Shown here: positions 42,401-50,289 of the stretch, piece by piece | How the letters are laid out: every line of letters begins with the position of its first letter | How positions within the stretch are numbered: position 1 is the stretch's first letter | Source: Phycisphaerales bacterium PN19_bin_20 | Lineage (GTDB): Bacteria > Planctomycetota > Phycisphaerae > Phycisphaerales > UBA1924 | DNA: 64,000 bases | Direction of reading: 5' to 3' | Assembly: GCA_021173225.1 (NCBI GenBank) | Contig: JAJOLK010000007.1 | Coordinates: forward strand, 1 to 64,000 | Program-made: the position numbers and the translations under genes | Notes under the pieces: generated by a model | Databases searched by the model: none | What the model saw: only the letters and a program-made list of their open reading frames with translations | What the model was told of the DNA's origin: nothing

Positions 42401-43492
42401 TTACTTTCCTGGCACAATCGCTGCGATCGTCGTGCCGGCACCGAGCGTCGAGCGGGCCCACAGCGTGCCGCCGCAGGCCTCAACCAGACGGCGGCACAGG
42501 ACTAAACCCAGCCCGCCGCCCACACTCCCGCCCCCACTGCCGCCCCCACTGCCCGCCTCCGGCTCGCCGTCACGATTGGTGCCCCACGGGCCGCTGGTCC
42601 AGGCCGACCTCAGCGCGACCTCAGTTATCCCAGCGTTCACATCGCGCGATCGCACGTACGCCCGCGGGCCCATCGCCGTCAACAGGCCGCTGACGTCCAT
42701 CCCAGGCCCAGAGTCGATAACTTTGATCACCACCCAAGGCTCCGCTCCGCTAGCGTTGCCACTGCCTCCACTGCCCCCACTGCCCCCACCACCGTCCGTT
42801 CCGGGCTCAAGCGCAATCGGGCCATCTCCGCGGGCGCTCATCTCGCCTGCGACTGGCGTCGGGCCATCACCTTCGCGTTCACGCCGCCGAACTTTGATCG
42901 TTAGTGTTCGTTCGGGTGCGTTGAGCAGGGCGCGCCGAGCGTTCAGGATCAAGTTCAGCAGCACCTGCTGCAGCTCTGCCAGCGGCATGGCGACTTCAAC
43001 ATCGCTCTTCCAATCAAGGTTGAGCTCGATGCCGTCTTTGCTGAGATCTCGCGCCAGGCTGGCCAGCGAAGCCTCCACGGCCGTGGCGACTCGGCACGAA
43101 TCGCGGCCCGCCGCCGCCCCGGCTGCCGATGCCATCGCACGACGCGGCTCATGTTTCGCCAGGCCCAAGATGGCCTGTGAAACGCGCGTCGCCTGCTCAG
43201 CATGCACCAAGCATTTGGTGAGTGCCTTTTCGCGAAAGGCCGGATCGTCGCCCGCGGCAAGCCCCGCCTGCGCGTACGCCAGCAGGGGCGTAAGAAGGTT
43301 GTTCAGTTCGTGGGCCAACAGAGCCGTGACTTCACCAAGCGTGGCGAGCTTACTGAGCTCATCGATCTGCTCGATCGCGGCGTCGGCCAAGCGGGCAGAG
43401 GTACTGGTCCGGGCCGTGGCGCGCAGCGGCTGACCCTGGGGGCCCTTGGCGGGCTCAAAGCTGCTGAGTTTGATCGCAGATCGGCGCGGCAT
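42401..43492 (-). CDS. Cytoplasmic sensor histidine kinase
   Basis: A 363-residue kinase without membrane segments or a recognised sensor domain. H box 'TLGEVTALLAHELNNLLTPLL' with the phosphorylated His; N box 'VLLNLILNARRAL'; G1 'VIDSGPGMD'; G2 'GLGLVLCRRLVEACGG'. The ATP-binding domain is interrupted by two Gly/Ser-rich insertions, one before G1 and one (EAGSGGGSGGGSVGGG) directly before G2. The HxLNN form of the H box is seen in NtrB-like kinases. The start ATG 43492 is preferred to a TTG at 43540. A parS palindrome sits just upstream, between it and the NUDIX gene. Confidence 0.85.
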   Translation of the reverse strand: MPRRSAIKLSSFEPAKGPQGQPLRATARTSTSARLADAAIEQIDELSKLATLGEVTALLAHELNNLLTPLLAYAQAGLAAGDDPAFREKALTKCLVHAEQATRVSQAILGLAKHEPRRAMASAAGAAAGRDSCRVATAVEASLASLARDLSKDGIELNLDWKSDVEVAMPLAELQQVLLNLILNARRALLNAPERTLTIKVRRREREGDGPTPVAGEMSARGDGPIALEPGTDGGGGSGGSGGSGNASGAEPWVVIKVIDSGPGMDVSGLLTAMGPRAYVRSRDVNAGITEVALRSAWTSGPWGTNRDGEPEAGSGGGSGGGSVGGGLGLVLCRRLVEACGGTLWARSTLGAGTTIAAIVPGK

Positions 43493-43547
43493 CGTGCGGA
43501 ACAAGGGCTGGCCCCCCACCGGCGTGGCGGGAGCGTGCAAAACCCGA

Positions 43548-43565
43548 ATGTTCCACGTGGAACAT
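43548..43565. promoter_or_regulatory. parS centromere site 1
   Basis: ATGTTCCACGTGGAACAT is a perfect 18-bp palindrome matching the bacterial parS consensus TGTTNCACGTGNAACA. ParB binds this sequence and spreads from it. It is 683 bp from the parB start. Confidence 0.93.
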
Positions 43566-43601
43566 CGGCGCTCGCCGCGGCCGACTTTGGGCCGATAGCG
43601 G

Positions 43602-44099
43602 TCAATTCAGTGTTTCCAGTGTGTCAACGCGTTGGGTTGGCCACTTGGCACCACCGAGGGCTCGCCAATTCTTCAAGAGCCAGAGCCGGGCCGGCTCAGG
43701 GCGGAAGTCCGCGGCTTTGAGCTCGGCACGGCTCAGCCAGCGAAAGTCAAGGTCGTCCTCAGCCGCTGTGATCGCGGGGAGTTTGGCCTTGGCGCCCGGG
43801 CCGCTTAGCCCGGCGGCATAGACCAGGTTCAGCTCATGATGGACCCGCTTGGCAGTGCTGAATCGGTTTTGGTGCAAACAAAGAAGCTGGCCGACTTTGA
43901 TGGGTTGGCGGGCTTCCTCGATCAGTTCACGTGCGAGGGCGGCGGCGGCCGATTCATTGGGTTCCACGTGGCCACCGGGCAGATAGCCATAGTTTCCGGA
44001 AAGGTTCCAGCAGACCAGCAGCCGGTCGTGGCGGAAGAGCGCGGCCCGCGCGATGACCTCGATGATAGTGGGGGGGGCGGGCTTGGTTGAGCGAGGCAT
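43602..44099 (-). CDS. NUDIX hydrolase
   Basis: A 165-residue NUDIX-fold protein. The NUDIX box is complete: G-x5-E in 'GGHVEPNE', then x7-R-E-L-I-E-E. Family members hydrolyse nucleoside diphosphates linked to another group; the substrate is not readable from sequence. The start ATG 44099 has GGAG upstream and matches the beginning of the fold (IIEVIARAALFRHDRLLVCW). It is divergent from parB, and the 148 bp between them contains parS site 2. A degenerate parS-like core (TTCCACGTGG) lies within its coding region. Confidence 0.85.
   Translation of the reverse strand: MPRSTKPAPPTIIEVIARAALFRHDRLLVCWNLSGNYGYLPGGHVEPNESAAAALARELIEEARQPIKVGQLLCLHQNRFSTAKRVHHELNLVYAAGLSGPGAKAKLPAITAAEDDLDFRWLSRAELKAADFRPEPARLWLLKNWRALGGAKWPTQRVDTLETLN
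43961..43970. promoter_or_regulatory. Degenerate parS-like core inside the NUDIX gene
   Basis: GTTCCACGTG followed by GCC keeps the central ten bases of parS but loses the right arm. It may be a weak ParB site lying between the two good ones. Confidence 0.35.
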
Positions 44100-44177
44100 G
44101 GGGGCTCCGGAGCGGCTGGTAATACATGGCGTGACGGTGTGGGGGTTGCAGATTGAGCTTCGGCGGGTTAGGCTGGC

Positions 44178-44197
44178 AATGTTCCACGTGGAACATT
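44178..44197. promoter_or_regulatory. parS centromere site 2, in the parB promoter region
   Basis: AATGTTCCACGTGGAACATT is a perfect 20-bp palindrome and contains the full parS consensus. Its centre is 60 nt before the parB start. Together with the flanking CCCGA it is an inverted copy of site 1 over 22-23 bp. Its location suggests autoregulation of parB. Confidence 0.93.
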
Positions 44198-44247
44198 CGG
44201 GTATAGTTCGGTATCTGGTGATTCTCAACGACTTGTGGAGGTTCTCT

Positions 44248-45570
44248 ATGGACGCAGAGCAGGGTGCGGGCAAAGCGGCGGGCTTCAATGGCGGCGGGGG
44301 AGGTGGGGGCGGTGGGGGCGGCGGTGGGGACGGCGGTAGTGGGGGCGGTGGGGGCGGTGGGGGCGCGTCGAGTAGTGGAGAGTTGACTGGCACTAGGCGG
44401 CTGGGCCGAGGGCTGAGTGCGCTGATTGGCGCGCCGGTGCAAGTTGAGGTGGGGCCGGGGCTGGGCCCGGCGGCTGGACCACTGGTCGGCAATACGCAAG
44501 ATATTCGCAAGATACTGGTAAGTGATGGCTTGGCTGCCGAGGGCGTAACCGGTGCGGGCCCTTCAGGTGGTGGGCGGCGGCTGGTGGAGGTTGAGGTGGG
44601 CCAGGTGGCGGCGAGCCCATTTCAGCCTCGCCAACGGTTTGATGCTTCCGAGCTTGAGTCGTTGGCGACGTCGATCCGTCGGCAGGGGTTGATGCAGCCG
44701 ATTGTTGTGCGGAGCGTACCCGGTCTGCGCGCCGAGGGTTCGGGCGCGGGTGCTGGTATCGGGTACGAGCTGGTGGCGGGTGAGCGTCGGTTGCGGGCGG
44801 CGCAGTTGGCGGGTGTGGTGCGGGTGCCGGCGGTGGTGGTGGCGATTGACGACCGCGAGGCCGCGGCGTGGGCGCTGGTGGAGAACGTGCAGCGGGTTGA
44901 GCTTGGCGCGATGGAGAAGGCGCGCGGGTATCGGCGGCTTGTTGTGCAGTTTTTGATGACGCACCAGCAGGTGGCCGAGGCCGTGGGAGAGCAGCGGACG
45001 ATGGTGACAAACTATGTGCGGCTGGCGGAGCTTGAGCCGGGCGTGCAGGGGCTGATCGAGGTTGGGCAGCTGAGCTTTGGGCACGCAAAGGTGCTGCTGA
45101 GCATGGAGGGTGGGGCGGCGCGCGAGGCGTTGGCGGGCGTTATCGCGGCGGGCGGTCACAGCGTGCGGGCGGCGGAGCGTCTGACGGAGCTGGTCAAGGC
45201 GGGCTGCCCGGTGGATGAGGCCGCGGTACGCGCGGGGCTGGTGGCGTCTGACGGCGCGGGGGTGGGCGCGGGTGATCAACAGGCTGCGGGCGGTAGTGGG
45301 GGGCCGGCGGGCGGGGGGTCAGCGGGCAGGAAGAATGAGCGGTTTGCGACGAGTGGTGCGAAGCGGAAGGTCGGCGGGGCGGCGATGCTTGAGGGCGGGC
45401 GGCCTGAGCTGCGCGACATCGAGCGGCAGCTTGGCGAACAGCTTGGCACACGCGTGCGTGTGCTGCAGAAGCGCGGCAAGGACGGCGGCACGCTGGAGCT
45501 GACGTTCTACGGCGAGGCTCACTTTGAGGGGCTGTTGCAACGCATGGGCGTGCGGCTGCGGCGTGATTAA
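44248..45570 (+). CDS. parB: Chromosome partitioning protein ParB
   Basis: ParB binds parS, loads as a CTP-dependent clamp and helps segregate the chromosome. Conserved parts: 'LGRGLSALIG' near the N-terminus, 'ASPFQPRQRFD', the CTP/arginine box 'ELVAGERRLRAAQLAG', 'ALVENVQRVEL', the HTH region 'HQQVAEAVGEQRTMVTNYVRL' and the C-terminal 'GTRVRVLQKRGKDGGTLELTFYG'. The ATG at 44248 has GGAGG 6 nt upstream. The N-terminus contains a Gly tract of about 25 residues coded by GGGGGC-type repeats. Length 440 is long for ParB because of this and a Gly/Ala-rich linker near residue 340. No parA gene is adjacent, which is unusual. Confidence 0.95.
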   Translation: MDAEQGAGKAAGFNGGGGGGGGGGGGGDGGSGGGGGGGGASSSGELTGTRRLGRGLSALIGAPVQVEVGPGLGPAAGPLVGNTQDIRKILVSDGLAAEGVTGAGPSGGGRRLVEVEVGQVAASPFQPRQRFDASELESLATSIRRQGLMQPIVVRSVPGLRAEGSGAGAGIGYELVAGERRLRAAQLAGVVRVPAVVVAIDDREAAAWALVENVQRVELGAMEKARGYRRLVVQFLMTHQQVAEAVGEQRTMVTNYVRLAELEPGVQGLIEVGQLSFGHAKVLLSMEGGAAREALAGVIAAGGHSVRAAERLTELVKAGCPVDEAAVRAGLVASDGAGVGAGDQQAAGGSGGPAGGGSAGRKNERFATSGAKRKVGGAAMLEGGRPELRDIERQLGEQLGTRVRVLQKRGKDGGTLELTFYGEAHFEGLLQRMGVRLRRD

Positions 45571-45632
45571 CGCAGGCAGGAACGCGGAGGGAAAAAGAGA
45601 GTGGGGAGAAGGCGAGAAAAGGTTGGCAAGGT

Positions 45633-46412
45633 TTAGCGGCCTTCGAGGAGGCGGTCGGCGAGCCAGTCAACGAGGGCGGGGGTGGTGCGGATTCGCTCGG
45701 CGGCTTTCTCGACGTCATAGGGGACGCGAACGAAAGTGATGCCGCGCTCGTGGAGGATGACGTAGCTGGCGCGCGGGTCAAGGTCTCGCGGCTGCCCGAC
45801 GCTGCCGACGTTGATGATGGCTTTTTCGCGGTCGTTAAAGAGGTAGGTTTGGTCGGTCAGTTCGCTGGGCGGGTAGAAGTCGGGCTCATCGGTGAAGACG
45901 CCGGGGACGTGTGTGTGCCCGACGACGCAGACCTTGGGAACGCGTTCGAAGATGGTGGCGAGCTTGTCTGGCCCGCTGGCGACATCGTCAGGGAAGATGT
46001 ACTCGTTGATGGGGCGGCGTGGCGAGCCGTGGACGGCAAGCAGCGGCGTGCGGCCGTCGGGGCAGGTCTCGACGACGCGGACGCGGAGGCGGCCGAGGAA
46101 CTCGTAGCGTTGGCGACGTTTCTCGTCGTCGGGCTCTTGGTCCAGACGGTCGCGCGTCCAGTAGGCGCTGCTCTCGGCGGCGGGGTTGAAGTTGGTGGGC
46201 TCATAGAGGACGCCGAAGTCATGGTTGCCCATGAGCGACCAATCGCAGCGTGCGCGGACGAGGTCAACGCACTCGCAGGGGTTGGCGCCGTAGCCGATGA
46301 TGTCACCGAGGCAGATGATGCGGGTGATATCTTTGGATTGGATGTCGGCCAGGACGGCCTGGAGCGCTTCGAGGTTGCCGTGGACGTCGCTGATGATCGC
46401 GGTGGTCGGCAC
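45633..46412 (-). CDS. Calcineurin-like metallophosphoesterase
   Basis: A 259-residue protein beginning right at the metal-binding strand: 'AIISDVHGN', then 'CLGDIIGYGANP', 'LMGNHDFGV', 'LAVHGSP' and 'VVGHTHVP'. These five motifs hold the di-metal centre of the family. 'GDIIGYG' is typical of the YfcE/MJ0936-like branch. The start is a GTG (46412); the longer upstream frame is Pro/Thr-rich and looks non-coding. Substrate unknown, likely phosphodiesters. Convergent with parB. Confidence 0.88.
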   Translation of the reverse strand: MPTTAIISDVHGNLEALQAVLADIQSKDITRIICLGDIIGYGANPCECVDLVRARCDWSLMGNHDFGVLYEPTNFNPAAESSAYWTRDRLDQEPDDEKRRQRYEFLGRLRVRVVETCPDGRTPLLAVHGSPRRPINEYIFPDDVASGPDKLATIFERVPKVCVVGHTHVPGVFTDEPDFYPPSELTDQTYLFNDREKAIINVGSVGQPRDLDPRASYVILHERGITFVRVPYDVEKAAERIRTTPALVDWLADRLLEGR

Positions 46413-46816
46413 GCGTGGCTCTGTGGGGGACGGTTGCGGGGCTTGGGCTTCGGTGGTTGTTGCGGGTGTGGACGTGGTGGTCGGGATAGTAGCGGGCGGT
46501 GGGGGTGATGCCGGGCACGGGGAGAGTGCGGGCGCGGGGGGGCGGGGAGCGCAGAACCCGCGCGATGGCGTGGGTGTAGGGTCGGGGTACTTAAGAGGCA
46601 GGCGGGCCGGTGGGCTGATCTGCCAGGATGGCAGGCGGGGTAAAGTCCGGGCTTTGTGGCGTGGCCGTGGGCGGGGTTGGTGTTGATGGAGACTTGGGCA
46701 CGCGGATTGCCGATCATGAGTTGGGGGGTGATCGGGGCCTTGGGCGTCGGGCGGGGTGGTACGACCATCCGTCGCGGGCGTGGGCCTTGGATGACCAGCA
46801 GCAGAAAGGGCCAACC
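46413..46816. other. Intergenic region between phosphoesterase and clpP genes
   Basis: About 400 bp between divergent starts, expected to hold both promoters. No CIRCE-type heat-shock inverted repeat, tandem array or RNA structure was recognised. Confidence 0.4.
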
Positions 46817-47383
46817 TTGTCAGTCTCCTACCAGCGCACACGTGAGATGACCATCGACGAGCTCCTGTTGGAGAATCGGGTGGTGTTCTTGATCGGTGAG
46901 ATCAACCAGTCGTCGGCGGCTCGGGTAACGATGCAGATGCTGTACCTTGAGAACCAGGGGCGCGGCAAGGAGATCCACTTCTACATCAACAGCCCGGGGG
47001 GTGTGGTGGACGACACACTGGCGATCTACGACACGATGCGGTTCGTAAGCTCGCCGGTGAGCACGTACTGCATCGGGCGTGCGTACTCGGGCGCGGCGGT
47101 GCTTTTGGCGGCTGGTGACAAGGGCAAGCGGTACATATTGCCGCACGCGAAGGTGATGATCCACCAGCCGTTTGGCGGCGTGGGTGGTCAGGCCGAGGAC
47201 ATTCGGATCCAGGCCGAGCAGATCATCAAGATGAAGAACGGTCTTATCGAGATCCTGTCGCGGCACACGGGGCAGACGCCCGAGCGTGTTCGTGCCGACG
47301 GCGAGCGTGACAAGTACTTCACGGCCGATGAGGCGAAGGCGTACGGGCTGGTGGATGAGATCAGCTTGTCGCAGAAGAAGTAG
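46817..47383 (+). CDS. clpP: ATP-dependent Clp protease proteolytic subunit, first copy
   Basis: The serine peptidase core of Clp proteases (partners ClpX/ClpA). It reads 'MTIDELLLENRVVFLIGEI', 'IHFYINSPGGVVDDTLAIYDTM', then the nucleophile segment as 'GRAYSGAAVLLAAG', the His segment 'VMIHQPFGG' and 'ERDKYFTADEAKAYGLVDE' with the catalytic Asp. The Ser lies in A-Y-S-G-A instead of the usual A-A-S-M-G. The TTG start at 46817 is chosen because AAAGGG lies 6 nt upstream; an ATG at 46847 is another possibility. It is followed 122 bp later by a second clpP. Confidence 0.9.
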   Translation: MSVSYQRTREMTIDELLLENRVVFLIGEINQSSAARVTMQMLYLENQGRGKEIHFYINSPGGVVDDTLAIYDTMRFVSSPVSTYCIGRAYSGAAVLLAAGDKGKRYILPHAKVMIHQPFGGVGGQAEDIRIQAEQIIKMKNGLIEILSRHTGQTPERVRADGERDKYFTADEAKAYGLVDEISLSQKK

Positions 47384-47505
47384 CGTGTGGCTGATGTGGG
47401 GTGTGGGAGGTTGGGCGTTGAGCGCGTGGCTTTGCTTGGCTGTGGGTTCATGTCGGCGTGGTAGCGGTTTCGGTCCGGTGGTTCCTTGTTTCAGTGAGCA
47501 CCAAC

Positions 47506-48153
47506 ATGTCGGGTTATATGGTTCCGATTGTGATCGAGAAGTCCGGGCGTGGCGAGCGTGCGTACGACATCTACTCGCGTCTGTTGCGAGACCGGATCAT
47601 CATGGTGGGCTCGCCGATTGGCGACGAGGTGGCGAGCCTGGTGGTGGCGCAGCTGCTGTTCTTGGCCAACGAGGACCCAAAGGCGGACATCCACATGTAC
47701 GTCAACAGCCCCGGCGGCAGCGTGACGGCGGGGCTCGGGATCATCGACACGATGCGGTTTTTGCAGTGCGACGTGAGCACGTACGTGATCGGGCAGGCCG
47801 CGAGCATGGGGAGCCTGATCGCGGCGAGCGGTACCAAGGGCAAGCGGTTTGCGCTGCCCAACGCGCGGAACCTGATGCACCAGCCGCTGATTGGCGGGGT
47901 GATGGAGGGTCAGGCGACAGACCTTGAGATCGAGGCGCGCGAGATGCTGCGGCTGCGTGATCGGCTCTACAAGATTTACGCGGACGCAACTGGCCAGACG
48001 CAGGAGCGGATCAAGGCGGACTGCGACCGTAACAAGTGGCTGGACGACGGCGAGATGCTTGAGTATGGGCTGATTGACAAGGTGTTGACGCGGATGCCGC
48101 AGGTTGTGCGGGACAAGAGCCTTGACGACGACCGCCCTGGTTCTGACAAGTAA
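47506..48153 (+). CDS. clpP: ATP-dependent Clp protease proteolytic subunit, second copy
   Basis: A canonical ClpP of 215 residues: 'MVPIVIEKSGRGERAYDIYSRLLRDRI', 'YVNSPGGSVTAGLGIIDTM', nucleophile 'GQAASMGSLI', His in 'LMHQPL', Asp in 'KADCDRNKWLD' and 'EYGLIDKV'. The C-terminal 15 residues are acidic/basic and disordered. Tandem with a diverged clpP. Paired ClpP1/ClpP2 subunits can form mixed rings, as in other bacteria with two copies. Confidence 0.95.
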   Translation: MSGYMVPIVIEKSGRGERAYDIYSRLLRDRIIMVGSPIGDEVASLVVAQLLFLANEDPKADIHMYVNSPGGSVTAGLGIIDTMRFLQCDVSTYVIGQAASMGSLIAASGTKGKRFALPNARNLMHQPLIGGVMEGQATDLEIEAREMLRLRDRLYKIYADATGQTQERIKADCDRNKWLDDGEMLEYGLIDKVLTRMPQVVRDKSLDDDRPGSDK

Positions 48154-48189
48154 GGTCGATTAGAACGATTGGACACTGAACTTTGAGCG

Positions 48190-48225
48190 GGGCCGGCCTT
48201 ATGGGCTGGCCCTAATTTCGTTGGG
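48190..48225 (+). terminator. Possible Rho-independent terminator after clpP
   Basis: GGGCCGGC (48190-48197) pairs with GCTGGCCC (48205-48212) over 8 bp with one G-U; TAATTTCGTT follows. The T-run is weak, but the position 36 nt after the clpP stop fits. Confidence 0.5.
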
Positions 48226-48387
48226 GTCGATAATCGAGCTGGCCGGTGCCTGGCAAGTCAGTGAAGAGATGCTTAAGGGCGGTGGAATGGCTGAATGTGT
48301 TCGCGCGGGCGGGTGGGCGAGTGAGTATGCGGGGGTGGGGTGCCGATGTTTGGAAACGTGGGACGATGGGTATGAGGCGGGAACTGC

Positions 48388-50166
48388 ATGAGCTTTGCGG
48401 GCGGCCAGACTGTGGTGGGAAGCCTTCTCTCTTGGAGAGCGGTGGTCGGCACGCACACGCGGATCGACGAGGTGGTGCGGATGTTCACGGTTGACGCCGG
48501 GCTCTCGGGGGTGTCGGTCGGTAGTGAGGATGAGCCGGGCGTGGAGCGGGAAAGCGTGCGAGAGCGTGAGCGGGTGTGGGTGATCTCGCGGCGCTGGTTG
48601 TTCGAGGAGTTGCGCCAGCCGGCGACGGCGGAGGCGCTGGCTGGTAAGACGGTGGGGGAAGGGCTGCTGGGGCGGCTGTCGGCGGTGGTGCCGCTGGCGG
48701 CGGAAACGGCGGTGAGCGAGGCGGCGGCGTGGGCGATGTCGCGTGCGGGCGCGTCGTGCTTTGATCCGGTGCCGGTAATGGATGGCGCGGGCGGGTGCCG
48801 CCTAATTGAAGCTCGCGAGCTTATCGTGGCGCAGGGTGCGACGCTGAGTGCGGCGATGTCAGCGCTAGACGCGTCACTGGCGGAGGCGCGGTGCTCGGTG
48901 GAGCGTCGGGCCGAGGTGCTGGCGCAGATGACCCACGAGGTGCGGACGCCGGTGAGCGCGATTGTTGGCTTCGCGGAGCTGATCGAGCTTGACGAGGGCG
49001 ATGAAGCGCAGCGGGCGCACTATGCGGGGACGATTCGGCGTTGCGGCGAGCATCTGCTGGCGGTGGTGAATGACGTGCTGGAGGACAGCCGTCTTGAGGC
49101 GGGCGGGGTTGAGCTTGAGGTGTCGGCGACGGACGTTCGCGAGCTGATGTCGGGCGTGGAGGCGCTGCTGGGGCAGCGGGCGTCTTTGCGCGGGCTGAGC
49201 TTGGCGACATCGGTCGAGGTCGGCGTTCCCGGGCGGTTGCTGGTAGACCCGACGCGCGTGGTGCAGGTGTTGACGAACCTGGTGGGCAACGCGCTCAAGT
49301 TCACGCACACGGGCTCGGTGCGGATGAGCGCGGCGTACGAGGCCGGGGCCACGGGTGATGCGCTTGGCGGCGCGAGTGGTGGCGTGCTGACGTTGAGCGT
49401 GAGCGACACGGGCATCGGCATGACGCCCGAGCAGGTCGCGGGGCTGTTCAAGGCCTACCGGCAGGCAGAGGTATCGACCGCTCGGCGGTTCGGCGGGACG
49501 GGGCTTGGGCTGTCGATCAGCAAGCGGCTGGCGGAGCGGATGGGCGGTGACATCAAGGTGCGCAGCGCGCCCGGCGAGGGCACGACGTTCACAGTCCGCA
49601 TCGCGGCGGAGGTTGCGCCCGATGAGATCTCTGGTGGGGTTGGCGTGGGGGTAAGCGTGGAAGTTCATGGCGGGGCGTCAGTAGACGCGCTGTCACACAC
49701 GCTGGCGAAGGACACGAACGCTAGAACGGCGGCAGGAGGCTTCGCTGATCGGCCCGTGGCGGGGACGCGCGTGCTGTTTGTGGACGACAGCCCGCCTCTG
49801 CAGAGACTGATCGGGCTGTGGTTAAGCAAGGCGGGGTACGAGGTGCTCCTGGCCGACGACGGCCTGGCGGCGCTGCGGCTGGTGGAAGGCTCGATAGCGC
49901 TCGGAGCGGCGGTCGATGTGATTATCACGGACCTGCACATGCCGGGGATGGACGGGTTGGTGCTGGCCGAGTCGGCGCGTTCGCTGGGGTATGTCGGGCC
50001 AATCTTGCTGATGTCGGCGGACGGCGAGGATGAGCCTCGGGCGAGGGCCGAGGCCGCGGGTTGCACGGGGACGCTGCCCAAGCCCTGTCCGCGCGAGCGG
50101 CTGGTTGCGGCGGTGGGTACGGCGGTGCGCAATCACGCGGGGCGCGTTGCGCGCCTTGCGGCGTGA
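48388..50166 (+). CDS. Hybrid histidine kinase with C-terminal receiver
   Basis: A 592-residue soluble signalling protein. Residues 15-110 contain a CBS-like segment ('IDEVVRMFTVDAGLSGVSV' ... 'VWVISRRWLFEEL'). A helical linker then leads to the HisKA box 'LAQMTHEVRTPVSAIVGF' with the phosphorylated His. The ATPase domain has N box 'NLVGNALKFT', G1 'VSDTGIGM', F box, and G2 'GGTGLGLSISKRLAERMGG'. The last 130 residues are a receiver: 'VLFVDDS', Asp in 'VIITDLHMPGMDG', 'ILLMSAD' and 'LPKPCPRERL'. Typical of kinases that relay phosphate internally. No matching output regulator is adjacent. It starts with ATG after a G-rich region. Confidence 0.9.
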   Translation: MSFAGGQTVVGSLLSWRAVVGTHTRIDEVVRMFTVDAGLSGVSVGSEDEPGVERESVRERERVWVISRRWLFEELRQPATAEALAGKTVGEGLLGRLSAVVPLAAETAVSEAAAWAMSRAGASCFDPVPVMDGAGGCRLIEARELIVAQGATLSAAMSALDASLAEARCSVERRAEVLAQMTHEVRTPVSAIVGFAELIELDEGDEAQRAHYAGTIRRCGEHLLAVVNDVLEDSRLEAGGVELEVSATDVRELMSGVEALLGQRASLRGLSLATSVEVGVPGRLLVDPTRVVQVLTNLVGNALKFTHTGSVRMSAAYEAGATGDALGGASGGVLTLSVSDTGIGMTPEQVAGLFKAYRQAEVSTARRFGGTGLGLSISKRLAERMGGDIKVRSAPGEGTTFTVRIAAEVAPDEISGGVGVGVSVEVHGGASVDALSHTLAKDTNARTAAGGFADRPVAGTRVLFVDDSPPLQRLIGLWLSKAGYEVLLADDGLAALRLVEGSIALGAAVDVIITDLHMPGMDGLVLAESARSLGYVGPILLMSADGEDEPRARAEAAGCTGTLPKPCPRERLVAAVGTAVRNHAGRVARLAA

Positions 50167-50175
50167 GGGTCACGC

Positions 50176-50210
50176 GAGGGATGAGGGATGAGGAATGAGG
50201 GATGAGGTAT
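50176..50210 (+). repeat. 7-bp tandem repeat (GAGGGAT)
   Basis: Five units (GAGGGAT, GAGGGAT, GAGGAAT, GAGGGAT, GAGGTAT) start 10 nt after the stop of the hybrid kinase gene, between convergent genes. It resembles the GGTGAGC array after the response regulator gene. Confidence 0.85.
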
Positions 50211-50289
50211 AAGCGAAGCATGGGTGCTTCGCCCGCGCCCACGCCGGGGGTGGAGTACGCAATTGCACGAGAGCCAGTGAACCTTCGTG

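Noticed and set aside
44053..44247. Upstream extension of ParB beginning before the parS site
   Set aside because: The parS palindrome lies inside it, and ATG 44248 has a GGAGG ribosome site, so the shorter form is right.
43602..44510. Long NUDIX frame with a poly-Pro N-terminus
   Set aside because: The poly-Pro part is the antisense of the ParB Gly tract; the real start is ATG 44099 with GGAG upstream.
46413..46841. Pro/Thr-rich extension of the metallophosphoesterase
   Set aside because: Low-complexity translation of intergenic DNA; the catalytic strand starts directly after GTG 46412.
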